Shown here: one piece after another, positions 32,401 through 43,557 of the stretch | Position numbering within the stretch: the first letter of the stretch is position 1 | How the letters are laid out: each line of letters starts with the position of its first letter | DNA from: Astragalus membranaceus | Taxonomy: Eukaryota; Streptophyta; Magnoliopsida; Fabales; Fabaceae | Direction of reading: 5' to 3' | NCBI GenBank assembly: GCA_039519185.1 | Contig: CM076848.1 | Span: 34,398,849 to 34,462,848 of the forward strand | DNA length: 64,000 nucleotides | Position numbers and translations under genes: made by a program | The notes under the pieces: generated by a model | The model's input: the letters and a program-made list of their open reading frames with translations, nothing else | Databases searched by the model: none | Told to the model about the DNA's origin: nothing

Positions 32401-32416
32401 TTCAAACGAAAATTGG
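32001..32416. other. Possible MITE and (AAT)n microsatellite (32343-32400)
   Basis: From about 32003 ('GTGTTTGGTAGCC...') to 32310 ('CTATCAAACAAGG') the ends are partly complementary, as in hAT-type MITEs, but no TSD is evident. A clean AAT repeat of about 58 bases lies next to the solo LTR insertion. Confidence 0.4.
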
Positions 32417-35376
32417 TGTAACACCCCGATAATTTTTAAAATGTAGAATTACCGAAATGCACTAAATGGCATACATCAGAGTAACTTCCTGTTAATGAAT
32501 ATTGAACACAACTAAAAATTTCGATAACACATATCAAATGGTTCTCTGAACCTCATTAACTTCCTGAAAATGCTTAAGTTTCACAACTTAACTTATACAA
32601 TCCTGGTGTTCAATACTCAAAACATAAAGTAGCGGAAACGATTTTACAACTTATACAGTGAAAGTCATACAATCGGTGACATAACTAGAAGAAAATACAA
32701 AGGACTAAACAGGAAATCAAATCTCCCAAGACTCCAAGAGTCACACCGGCCAACCATGCTTCTTCGCCTTTGCTTTTCCCTGCTTCTCTGTAAAAACCAC
32801 AATATATAAAGGGTGAGATAAATATTATCTCAGTGAGTCCTATCGAGACCCCTTACTAACTCTAGCGGTTCATTATGCTTTACTTTATACTCACGACCCT
32901 CATAAGCGACACATGAAGTATATCTAATAACGTACGTGTATCCCAGATAAGCAACTACTAGTTACATTAATTATTTCTTGGTGTAGCCCTCATAAGCGAC
33001 ATACACATCATATTTTCATGAACTTAGCACAACACCTCGAAGTCCACCTTAGCTAAGGTTGGGACGTCTCGGTGAACCCATCCCACTAATCCAAGTGAGT
33101 AACATGAGAGCCTAGGTTCTGGGGCTCAAGACTTCCCCTCCCCTAGTATGCTAATAAATTGGAGGATCGTCATCCTCGATATACTCAAAGTATACCATCT
33201 ACCTTTCCCAGAGGGAAAGTAACTTGAATTGTTTTTGCATGGATTGAGAGTTTATTTATATAGACTTACAATCAGTGATTTAACATGACATAAAGGGACT
33301 CAAGGTCCGTTATCTTATCTTGACTTGTGTACACTCGCGTTTGCTAAAGTACGGTTTTTCTTGAATTTCATAACTCATGAGATTTCCTTCAAACATACCT
33401 AACTCCATGATAATAACACATTTCTATCATTGGGGAACCATGGGGAATTGATTAGAAAGGAATTGGAATCATTTGGAATGGACTAAGGTGTATTTTCAAA
33501 TAGGGTAATAGAGGCCCACGCACGGTTCGTGCTCCTGGGGCGCACGACCCGTGCGTGTCTTACGCACTTCGTCATTTTGAAACTGGACATAACGCACGAT
33601 CCGTGCTCCATAGGCGCACGATTCGTGCGTGTCTTAAATTTTTAAAACATGGTTTGCGTAGGTTACGCACGACCCGTGCTCCAGAGGGCACGACCCGTGC
33701 GTAATTGACAATAGCCCAAAACTTACTGTTTCGTGTAAATTTTCATCCGGTTTCGATTCCAATCTCATTCCGATCAATATCCTAACTTAACAACAACAAT
33801 CCAGTCCAGACAACCATCATACAACAGCACACAATTCACATATAACCATATCATCAATCAACAATTCAATTAATTCGATCGGTTTGTAAAATAACGGATT
33901 TTTAAGAAAACAGTTTTTGTGACAATTTCGCGAAACGAATTTCAGTAACTATCGGCTCGGAAAATATCATGACTCAGTTTTCAAAACAATCCCTAAGCGA
34001 GTTATAGAACTCACCGATTGCGATGAAAATCGCAAATGCCGAGACTTTAATGAATCCGAACGAACCGAAACGCCCGAACTCTCCCGAATCCGCTCCAAAG
34101 TGTCACGAACTCGTCTAGGACTCGATTCTGACTTTGGAACAGCAACCAAACTCAAATCCCAGCTACTGAACTTCCTTCTTGTCTACGGAATTGGCGTCTC
34201 TCGAAGTTTGGCGATTCGAACCGAAATTTGACGAACCAACATTTCCACCTCCACATCCTTCTTCCAGCATCAGTGAGCAGTTTTGCAACTCGTGTATCTT
34301 AGTCAAATCGTGGCCAAAACCCCTCAAACCAATGCCCATTGTGTAGATAATTTTGTCTAGTTTCATATGGTTCAGGTTTCAAACAGATGCACCCAGTATT
34401 CAGAGAGCTAACACAGAAACAAGGGGACTGGGTTAAAACTGACTCTAATTAAAAACTGAAACTTGTGAACACGATAATTCCCTTCATTCTCAATGAAATC
34501 GGATGGTTCTTGGACCTAAACTGAAGCAATTCGTATCTAGTTTCTAAAGAGACAGAAATGAGCTCAAACGGAGGTCAGTACAGGGAGTTGCGAAGGAAAT
34601 ATCAAAGACTGCCAAAACGGGTTTTCTGCAGATTTTGCCATAAATTGATAACTTCCACTCCCTTCACCATGAACCACGAGATGGAGCTTCTATAACTCTC
34701 CAACGGCTCCTGGTTGCTATGTGGTTCCCCAAAACATGTTACTCTACTTCAATTTCTGACATGCAAACTCATTATGGCTTCTAGGATTCACTTTGACTAC
34801 ATGCACTTCAAAAATCAAACTCCAAAAGCTCCCTTGGCTAGATGATGCTCTCCACCACAATGTCAGCTACAGAACTCACTAGATGGTGGTGAAAGGGGTA
34901 TCATTGGATAGGGGGAGGAAAGCTGATTACTATGGTGGCAAGAGATGAGACATGCAATGGGGATGATCTCTCCTCCTTCTCTTCTCCCTCTCACGCCTAC
35001 TCTCTCTCTCTAGTGTTTCCTTCTTTTCTTTCCTAAGTTCAGGAAATGAATGTGAGTTGTGTTGTGTGTTCAGCTGCAAGTGTGAAATGGCTGGGAGATA
35101 AAAGGGGAAAAAGACCGTTATACCCCTGTCTTTAGTTACTCACTTAAACTAGTTCTAACCCAACTATTTTCCCATACTAACTTACTTAGCACAAAATTTT
35201 AATCATGCACACACAAATAAATGATTATTTCAAACGTCACATAATCAAATAATTTTATGTTAATTAATCAACTCATAATAAACCTCTTGTGCTAAATATT
35301 CGATTTAGCTAAATAAATTATCTTAACCTCTTCGCTAATTTAATTTAATTAAATTAGCTAATTAGGGAATGTTACA
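32417..35376 (-). repeat. Solo LTR, 2,960 bp (TGTAACACCCC family), minus orientation
   Basis: Left end TGTAACACCCCGATAATTT, right end AATGTTACA. Flanks are ATTGG (32412-32416) and ATTGA (35377-35381), a 5-bp TSD with one change. Compared with the solo LTR at 46914 it is inverted: its left end matches that one's right end, and the phrase CTCAGTGAGTCCTATCGAGA is reversed there. There is no primer site, gene or polypurine tract, so a gypsy-type element was reduced to one LTR by recombination. A GC-rich palindromic patch lies at 33515-33710. Confidence 0.75.
33515..33710. repeat. GC-rich quasi-palindromic patch in the solo LTR (GCACGACCCGTGC type)
   Basis: Repeated GCACGG(T/A)TCGTGC, GCGCACGACCCGTGCG, GCACGATCCGTGC and GCACGACCCGTGC over 200 bp in an otherwise AT-rich LTR. 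It corresponds in position and motif to 47948-48062 in the other solo LTR. Confidence 0.75.
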
Positions 35377-35381
35377 ATTGA

Positions 35382-35804
35382 TATGACAGCAATAAAATCT
35401 TTCAACTTTAATTTGGTCAAAAAAAAAATTTCCAACTTTAATGTGTTTTATTTAATATCCGGAATATCACAGAATTAATTTGCTTCGTGTAGAATAATTA
35501 GTCTAGATTGGCATATGATTGCTGTCATAGAATTAATGTAGAATAATTTAAATTTGAATTTGTATTAATAGGCATTATAGCAGTAATTATAACATTTCAA
35601 ATAATTTAAATTTGAAATTGAGTAATCTGAATATATTCCCAAAATCTGTTTGTATTAATAGGCATTATAGCAACCAGTAATTATAACATTTCAAATAATT
35701 TAAATTTGAAGTAGAGTTATACATTTTAAATATCAAATGAATTTTTTGAGATTTTTTTGTTTAAAATATTATTTCAAATTCAATAAAATTGCAATGTAAA
35801 ATTA
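35382..35804. other. Short AT-rich duplicated block
   Basis: 'TTTGTATTAATAGGCATTATAGCA...CAGTAATTATAACATTTCAAATAATTTAAATTTGAA' occurs twice (35558-35616 and 35648-35711). No gene. Confidence 0.45.
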
Positions 35805-35835
35805 CTAGAATAATTGACCCGTGCCATGCACGGGT
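35805..35835 (-). mobile_element. Helitron 3' terminus (minus orientation)
   Basis: Minus strand: ACCCGTGC-ATG-GCACGGGT hairpin (8-bp perfect stem), eight bases, CTAG, with A/T outside. The body lies to the right. Together with the plus-oriented terminus at 39871 it brackets a 4,067-bp segment with a Helitron 3' end at each side. Confidence 0.7.
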
Positions 35836-36701
35836 ATAAGTATGCTATCGGAAATTGTTTTCAAATAATTTATATTTTTTAAGTTGGTAGAAAAACTCGT
35901 GTATAAGTAAATGATGCTATTTTTTGTGATTGGAAAATAATATATAAACTATCAAAATTTCATATTAATTTGTTATTTTTAAGCACAATATCATATTGTG
36001 GTGATTTATCCCTCACTGTTGGTTGTCTTGGCAATTTCAGTGACATGGGGACGTCGGCTCCCGGATTCGAACTCGGGTGTGAGCAGTGGTAGTGTGTGTG
36101 CGTGGTGTTTATTTGTCATTTCTTCTTAGTAGACTAAAAAAATTTGTGGTAATTAGAGTTCTTCATCGCATACTCTATCTCCGAATATGACGATATTAAT
36201 GAGCATATCATAACATGGTCATGTCAGGTCATATATTTGGTAAAGGCAATCCACTACTCAGTCGCCTACCTCCCAATCAAGACTGGGTATTAAAAAATAC
36301 TTGAAGCTTGGAGAGTAGTGCTTGTAACAAAGATATCTCAATATCAAGTTCTTTCCCTTTTGCATTTCTGCTATCTATCGTTTTTCATTCATCCTACTAA
36401 CTTTTAGATCAGATATTGCTGCAGCCACCATAGAGAATTATCAAATTCGAAAGCTCCCTCCCGAATGTAACTTGAATTTCAGCAAGATAACTCTTTGATC
36501 ATTGTCTTCAAAGCAATATTAGCAACACCCATATAAATCAATCATTTAATGCAACAACCTTCCAATTTCATATACTTGAAAGTAATTCCTTCCCCAAGTT
36601 GCAATGATTTTGCTAATTTTTACAACAACGAAATTTAACACCTGGTCATATAATATTGTCATTGAGATACTATACGTGAAGAAGGCATAATGAAAGAAGG
36701 C
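35836..36701. other. Non-coding; reversed tRNA-like B box near 36062
   Basis: 36045-36110 contains CCCGGATTCGAACTCGGG, a B-box-like palindrome on the minus strand that may mark a SINE head. No gene. Confidence 0.35.
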
Positions 36702-36864
36702 ACATGCTAACATACTTGCACTTGCTTTTTAGTGGTAATATGTTGGCAATGTATACACTTTCTATTTGGACTAAAAACCAGGCATATGCTAACATACTCA
36801 CACTTGCTTTTTAGTAGTAGTATGTTAGCAATGTATACACTTTCTATTTGGACTAAAAACCATG
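36702..36864. repeat. Tandem duplication, unit about 83 bp
   Basis: 'GGCA(C/T)ATGCTAACATACT...CACTTGCTTTTTAGT(G/A)GTA' and 'GCAATGTATACACTTTCTAT' run through twice in direct succession. The few differences place the duplication recently. Confidence 0.8.
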
Positions 36865-37264
36865 GTTTAGAAAACCAGACCGGTCGGTTGAACTGTGAAC
36901 CGGAGAGGGGAGCTGTTCGGTTGAGGCCCAAACCCGTTGAACATTTAAACTGGATTCAAAATCGAATAACCGATTAAAAACCACTACTGAAAAACAAACG
37001 GTTTAAAACAATTCAGGAAAAAAAAATTAAATTGCCTTTTTAAAAAAACATGGTTGCCCATGGACCCCACATGTCCTGACCAAACATGGCCACTGACCAA
37101 ACATGGCCACTGGCCAATGGACCAATTTTAGTTCAAGCGCAACCTTTGATGTTCTATTTATAACAATCACTCACGTACCTAATGCTATACATATCCAATG
37201 TGGGAATAATTTAGGGGGAATAATGTTACTCAAGCACTCTCACTCTCACATATGCACTCTTTCT
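36865..37264. other. Dispersed-repeat text, no gene
   Basis: 36868-36970 has the 'GACCGGTCGGTTGAACTGTG AACCGG' style of an old dispersed repeat. 37055-37120 repeats 'CTGACCAAACATGGCCA' twice. Confidence 0.35.
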
Positions 37265-37397
37265 GTCTCAGGAAGGTAGCTCAGTTGGTGAGCTAAGAGA
37301 CATGAAGGAGTTGCAAAGTTGCAAGAAAGAGGTCCAGGGTTCAAACCCCGGAAACTAACATTACCCCGCCCCCACTAACATTTGCTTATCAAAAAAA
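37265..37397 (+). mobile_element. tRNA-derived SINE with A-tail
   Basis: RNA polymerase III A box TAGCTCAGTTGG (37277-37288) and B box GGTTCAAACCC (37338-37348) in a tRNA-like head, followed by a short body and the tail TTTGCTTATCAAAAAAA (37381-37397). The head lacks a closable acceptor stem, so it is not a functional tRNA. SINEs encode nothing and rely on a LINE; this tail matches that of the LINE fragment ending at 5993. Confidence 0.75.
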
Positions 37398-39840
37398 CAT
37401 GTTACATATATATATACTCTCTTTGATGTTGCCATATCTTCCATCGTCTCACCCTTTTTCTTTCAGTGTTGCTGCTCTTTGTAGTAAGTGTTTTTACAAA
37501 AAAAATGGTGGCCGCAAGGGGGACTATGAACCACCTCCTTAACTTTTAATTTTATTTTCAGCCATAATGTCTTTTTTATATTTTTCATTTCCTCCAATTC
37601 TTCACCACTTAAATTATAATATTATATTATATATTTGCATTTTATTGTATGTTTACTTATAACATTTCTTCCAATTCTTCACCAGTGCCTTCTCCGGTTC
37701 AGTGGCTTGTCCGATTTTCTAAACATTGCTAAAAATCCCAACACTCCCTTTTAAATTGAACTTTTTAATTTAAAATCTTTTAATTTCTCTCTTTTTGTCA
37801 TTAATGTTGGGTTATCTCTCTCCTCATAATTAATATAATTGGCCTCTCTTTAAAAGAATAAATATTAACCTTTATTTTTTATATTATATTTACTAATTAT
37901 TAATTTAATTTTTGGACTAATGATTAGTTATTTTTATATCGATAGGTGCATTAAAAAAATGTCATTTCAGTTTATAGGCTCCATCAGAGTCCGAATCCTC
38001 TCCATTAGGTGAGGAAATGTCAATTTGCATTACTTTTGACATGCACATGACACGTGGTGGTAAACAAATTAAACGGCTCAGATTAAAAATTTAAAATTAA
38101 AGTTAAAATACATCATTTCAGTTTCATTAATGTAGGGTTGTCAAAGGTCTCATCTTCTTCGACCTCTACCCAAGACCATCTACCTCCCAACATCATTAGA
38201 AGTTTGTTTCCAATGTTTGCAATTAATGAATTAGTTAGTTTCTCAAAAAAGAAATTCGAAGAATTTCACAATTCAGAATGCTCATAAACTTCTCCCCGCA
38301 TAAAAATTAAATTAGTCATTTAACTTATATTCATAAAAAATAATTTATAAAATATAAGTTTTTAATTAATTGTTTTTTTAGAAAAAATACTTAAATAACT
38401 CTTAATCAAAAAGTCTTTGAGTGTTGATAATTAGATAATTAAATTAAATTAGAAAAACATGTTATTTAGTCTTTATTATACATAGTATCTAGAAAGCATT
38501 AAATACAGAAAAGAATATTAATGACTAAATTGCTGTAGAAGTGACACATGAAATAGCAATAAATGAGATTCATTCTCAAATGTTATATATATAGATACAA
38601 TTAATACACAATTATTTAGATGTATACAAAAAAAACTCCTTTAGTTTGTATGACCCTTATTACCGAAATTCAAATTTCAAATACATATTCAATAGCATTG
38701 AAATATTTTCAATAAATATAGTAGTACAAAAGCCTGGTGTCATCATAAGAAAAAATATCCGATTTTTATCCGATACATTTTTAATACTATTACTGCTAAT
38801 CACTTTATAAGGTTCAAAAAATATCACGTAGTTACTTAGGTTCTCTTATATGGTTTTAAATGGTATTCCATTTTGTGTAACTCTTGATTAATTAGTCTAG
38901 ATTAAGAGGAAAGAACCCAATTTTTTTTTTATGAAACCAATGTCATTGCTACTACATTTTTGTCGAAGGACAGATCTTTGGATGTGAGAGGAGAGATTGA
39001 AAGAACCTAAGAGAATAGAAGAAATCGAATGAGGAATAACACATTAGTCTTGCATGAAACTGATTAACTTCATGTTTAAATTAATGGTTAAGTTTTCTTT
39101 TCATAATTGTTTGATATAACTCAACACTTATTTTCATTATTTTTAGTTTAGTGAAAAATGATTTCAAAAAAATATGCATTGCCAAAAGAATTACGCCTGT
39201 ATTTATCATTGTTTCCTTCATTTCCATGTATCTTAACTTCACTTTTTCTGTAACCACAAGAATCGCGCCTTTATGATGCCTTATCTACTTCTACAAGTAC
39301 AATCGCAAGTAAACATCCCACAACTAATGTGTAGACCTCGAGTCTTCATTTACGGTTTTTCCAATTTGGTCTAAGTTTTTCTTTTTCGAAAAATGTATGT
39401 ATTCGGCTTGAATTTGCAATCACGAGAAGATCGTATCTACTTGCAATTTTCGTATAGGCAGACATTTTCGTTTTTGGCTCATACATCATGATATTCACTT
39501 AATTGTGTTTGCAGGTGAGAAAGGAAACAAGTTTTGTCTTTTCTCAATTATTTGGAGAATTATATTTCAACATGGAGATGTATGTATTAATGTAGATGTT
39601 TATAATTATCTAATTGTTACATTCGAACAAATGAGTGTGTGTACAATTATAAGATACCGTAGGGACGGAGACCGAGGAGAAATTCCCTCCACGATCAATT
39701 TGGGGATGGGGACCGGAAGCCAGTGACCATGCTCTCCCCCCTTAACTATTACATAACTATACAGAGTATTTTTCAAATTAAATTCAATATTTTTATTTTG
39801 TTTACAAAAATATTAAAAAATAAATTCAAATGATATGTAT
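37398..39840. other. Long AT-rich stretch without a recognisable gene
   Basis: Both strands show only short frames. 39500-39725 begins after an acceptor-like TTTGCAG and contains a 'GGGACGGAGACCGAGG...GGGGATGGGGACCGG' phrase often seen in old LTR elements. Nothing here can be bounded. Confidence 0.35.
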
Positions 39841-39871
39841 ACCCGTGCAGCGCACGGGTCATACAAACTAG
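39841..39871 (+). mobile_element. Helitron 3' terminus (plus orientation)
   Basis: Perfect hairpin ACCCGTGC-AGC-GCACGGGT (39841-39859), eight bases, CTAG (39868-39871), then host T. The next 30 bases are the start of a copia LTR read from its other strand, so the Helitron inserted into that LTR. Confidence 0.75.
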
Positions 39872-39896
39872 TATAAAATAAATTATAATAATATAG

Positions 39897-41717
39897 CTAA
39901 CACCCCCCTCAAGCTGGACTGTAAATGTTGTGCATGTTCAGCTTGGATAACAGGTTGTGAAACGAAGCGGACTGAAGGGGTTTGGTGTGGATGTCAACAA
40001 GCTGTGCAGCGGTAGGAATGGGCATGAGATGAATGATGCCAGGTTGGACCTTGTCACAAACCAGGTGACAGTCAAGTTCAATATGTTTAGTTCGTTCATG
40101 AAATGTGGGATTCTGAGCTATCTGAATAGCAAACCAATTGTCACAATAGAGCGGAACTGAATTTGTGTGAAAAACATGTAAATCTGTCAAGAGGTGTAGT
40201 AGCCAATGGATCTCACAAGCAGTGGAAGCAAGGGCTCGATACTCAGCCTCGGAGGAGGACTTGGAGATTGTGCTCTGCTTCTTGGACTTCCATGAAATTA
40301 GGGAGCTACCAAGGAATATACAAAAACCTGTGACGGAGCGTCGAGTATCAGGAGATGCGGCCCAGTCCGAATCACTAAAACCTGTAAGTTTCAAATTAGA
40401 ATCAGTTGCAAAGAAGAGACCAGAGTCGATTTGTCCCTTAATGTACCTGAGGACATGAAGAGCAGCATCCATGTGGCCCTGCCGAGGAGCTGAAATGAAT
40501 TGGCTAAGCTTATGAACAGCAAAGCAGATATCTGGCCTGGTGTTAGTGAGATATATCAGGCGACCAATGAGTCTTCTGTAACTAGAAGGGTCATCCAAAG
40601 GTGTCCCACTGGTAGCAGAGAGCTTGAGGCCGGGGGGAATAGGTGTAGAGATCGATTTGCAAGCAAGATGGCCGGCATCAGCGAGAAGTTCAAGGGCATA
40701 TTTCCGTTATGAAACGATGATTCCCTGTGTAGACCGGGCTACCTCTAAGCCAAGGAAAAACTTGAGAAGCCCCAAATCCTTGATTTTAAAGGTAGCATCA
40801 AGTGAAAGCTTTACATATTGGATTTCAGCTAAGTTGTTCCCTGTGAGAATGATGTCGTCAACATATATAAGAAGCACAGTGACTTGTGAACCATTGGTTT
40901 TGACCATAAGAGAGTAATCAGACTTGGATTGTACAAGTCCGAGGGAGGTGAGATGAGAAACCAATTTGAAGTTCCATTGCCTACTGGCCTGTTTCAACCC
41001 ATAGAGAGATTTGTGAAGTTTGCAAACCTGATTAGGAGCAGAAGTTTCAAACCCTTGAGGAACCCGCATATAGACCTCTTCATGCAAGTCGCCATGAAGG
41101 AATGCATTATTAACATCCAACTGATGTAAATGCCAATTGCAAGTTGATGCAAGTGCCAATACCAGTCTCACAGTGGTAATTTTAACAACCGGAGAGAAGA
41201 TTTCAGAGTAGTCAACACCTTCAAGTTGTGTAAAGCCTTTTGCTACAAGGCGTGCCTTATACCGTTCAAGGGAGCCATCAGCTCTAAGTTTGGTCTTATA
41301 GACCCATTTGCATCCAATAGATTTCTTACCAAGAGGTAGTTGAGTGATAGTCCATGTGTTGTTTTCCTCTAAGGCCTGAATTTCTTTGTTCATGGCTTCC
41401 TTCCAACAATCATGTTTAATAGCTTGAGCATATGAGAAGGGCTCAACAAGGCTAGAGATAGCTGGAACAAAGGTTTTGTGGGAGGGGGATACATGATCAT
41501 ATGACAAAAAATGAGAGATAGGAAAAGTAATACATGAGGACGCATTGGCAGCATTAGTTGAATGGATTGAGTTACAATGATATTCTTGAAGGTAATTGGG
41601 GGCAGTACGAGTTTGAGTAGACTGTCTGGGAGGAGGAGGAGGGTGAGGTATAGTAGGTGAGGCCATGGGAGGGGGAGAGGGAGAGGAAGTTTGTGCCATC
41701 CCAAGCGGCATGGCCAT
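39897..41717 (-). pseudogene. Ty1-copia RT/RNase H fragment with one nonsense codon
   Basis: The minus strand carries RT (WKEAMNKEIQALEENNTWTI; GCKWVYKTKLRADGSLERYK; LHQLDVNNAFLHGDLHEEVY; LLIYVDDIILTG) and RNase H (LIGRLIYLTNTRPDICFAVH; TGFSDSDWAASPDTRRSVTG; ALASTACEIHWLL; HTKPLQSASF). The two blocks share one frame, separated by TAA at 40704-40706 (CAA to TAA by C-to-T would explain it). A polypurine tract (TTGAGGGGGGG on the minus strand) and the first bases of the LTR, TGTTAGCTATATT, follow at 39907-39890 before the Helitron end. Gag, protease and integrase are absent. It is from a different copia lineage than the element at 21-25 kb (Retrofit/Ale-like 'HTKPL' end). Confidence 0.85.
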
Positions 41718-42597
41718 GTCAATTCTTCCCCACCACCCGCAAACACATGCTTCTCCATTAAACCCAATTGTTCCAAGAACCTGACGCCAAGGAGAACATC
41801 AACCGCATCTTCAACAAAACCAACTCTTGCAACAAAAGAAAGAAGTAATATGAAGGGACAAATAACATTCACAAAATTTTAAAAAATGTTTGTACATGGA
41901 ATATCTCTTTGTCCTTGAATCAGTGTAAATGGTGATGATTCATATCACCAACGAAAATTTCTGGCTATATGCCAAGAATGCTAGTTGGTTTTTGGTGTTA
42001 AAGAATGCAGAACATTTATTTAATTTTATGGATTTGGATAATTGATCCCAATAAAACATAAGGCTTAATGATATTTCCAGAATTTGAGTGGGTTTGTAAA
42101 CAGTCAGCACATTTTTTGGCAGGGTAATCAATACTGTGTTTTATTGTTTATTCTAAAATAATTTTGTGATACTACATTGATTGTCAAATATTAATTGCAT
42201 GAAGTCTATATGAATCTGGCTACAAATTAAGCATCATACGTTGTGGTTCAATATTAGGAGTATTGAATTCTTTAAATGATTCATAATCGATTCCATAGAA
42301 TATTTCCCAAATTGAATTGATTTGTGTAAACGTATATTCCAAGAGTTAATGTGTGATTTCAAATTCAAAAATATTTAATGCTAAGCTGAGAAAAATAATA
42401 TCATTGCCATGAATTTCGGTCAGTCATTTTATTATCACCATGGATTAATGTCCGAGTTTAATTTTGTAAGGAATGTATGATATTAAATTGATTGTATGAG
42501 TTGTTAACATTTTTTCCCTTGATTTGATGCCTGAATTCGTTACAGCAAGATTATTAGCATTCATTCAATACACGTTTTTTTATATATAGTTATGATA
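41718..42597. other. Flank of the copia fragment, no gene identified
   Basis: On the minus strand 41730-41870 is open (VGFVEDAVDVLLGVRFLEQL) and does not look like the missing copia part; I cannot assign it. The rest is AT-rich and leads to the large Helitron. Confidence 0.35.
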
Positions 42598-42615
42598 TCT
42601 ATCTGTTAAATATAC

Positions 42616-42653
42616 ATTTGAGAATGTTTTCAAAATCAAATTCTCCAAATGTC
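42616..42653 (+). promoter_or_regulatory. 5' subterminal hairpin of the Helitron
   Basis: CATTTGAGAAT and ATTCTCCAAATG pair with one bulge around a 15-base loop, about 18 bases inside the 5' end. The copy at 29779 has a longer stem with a different loop (CATTTGAGAATAATC/GATTATTCCAAATG), so pairing is kept while sequence changes. Confidence 0.5.
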
Positions 42654-42718
42654 TTCACATTATTGGTCCACATTATCTTTCCACTTGCCAAGTCACGCAA
42701 TTATGCCAGGCCAGCGCA

Positions 42719-43040
42719 TTTAAAACAATACACAAAGAATACTACTGTATTCCTTATTTTGGTGTGTGAGAAGCTGGAAACGACACTGTTAACGAAACTG
42801 TCAAAAGTAATTAATTCAGCAACACCTGTATAATAACTGTAAACGAAAATTTAAAACAATACACCAAAAATACAACTTAATCCTTAATTTGGTGTATGAG
42901 AAAAAGTAAACGAATCTGTCCAAAAATAATTAATTCAGCAACAGCTGTATAAAAACTGTAAACGAAAATTTAAAACAATACACCAAAAATACTACTGTAA
43001 TCATTTATTTGGTGTATGAGAAACTGCAAACGTAACTGCT
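42719..43040. repeat. Three-copy tandem repeat, unit about 120-130 bp
   Basis: Units start TTAAAACAATACAC(C)AAA(G/A)AATAC, pass through TTGGTGT(G/A)TGAGAA and AATTAATTCAGCAACA, and end AACTGTAAACGAAAAT. The third copy is cut after 70 bases. It lies close to the Helitron 5' end, upstream of the RPA1-like gene, where it may influence transcription. Confidence 0.8.
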
Positions 43041-43557
43041 CCGAGAGCGTGATCACTGGAAACTGTTGGTCCGAATAATGCTCTCATCAATGCTCTCATC
43101 ATCGCTCTCAGCAACAACAATTTTGGCATCTGGAAATAGAAAGATTTAACAGATAACATTCAGTTGCAACTGAGAAACAAATCAGAAATATTCTGGAAAT
43201 AGAGATATTTCTTAAATCAGCAGAAATATTCTGTTGCAACTCAAACAAATCAGAAACAAAGAAATCAGAAACAAATCAGGAATTCAATAATCCTATAATT
43301 GCGTCATATTATTTCGGCCACTGATTACTCAATTCACAACAAATTCCAAAACCAATTAATACCAAATCCCATATTCTGTAAGCACATTTTCAGGTGCACT
43401 AATTAAGGAATTCCTTCCACAACACACTATTTTTTTAATCAGCATTACGCTACCTTTATATATAAATTCTGGACCTATCACATCCAGTACCACAGAAAGA
43501 TATACAACACCCAATTGCTAACTAAACCCTATAGCGATAAGAAAGTATCAAAAAATC

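Noticed and set aside
37265..37350. Functional tRNA gene
   Set aside because: A and B boxes are present but the acceptor stem does not close and the body is too long with an A-tail; a SINE fits better.
41390..41872. 160-codon minus-strand frame overlapping the copia RT
   Set aside because: Most of it is the alternative frame of the copia Pro-rich linker; only 41730-41870 is unexplained and it matches nothing I know.
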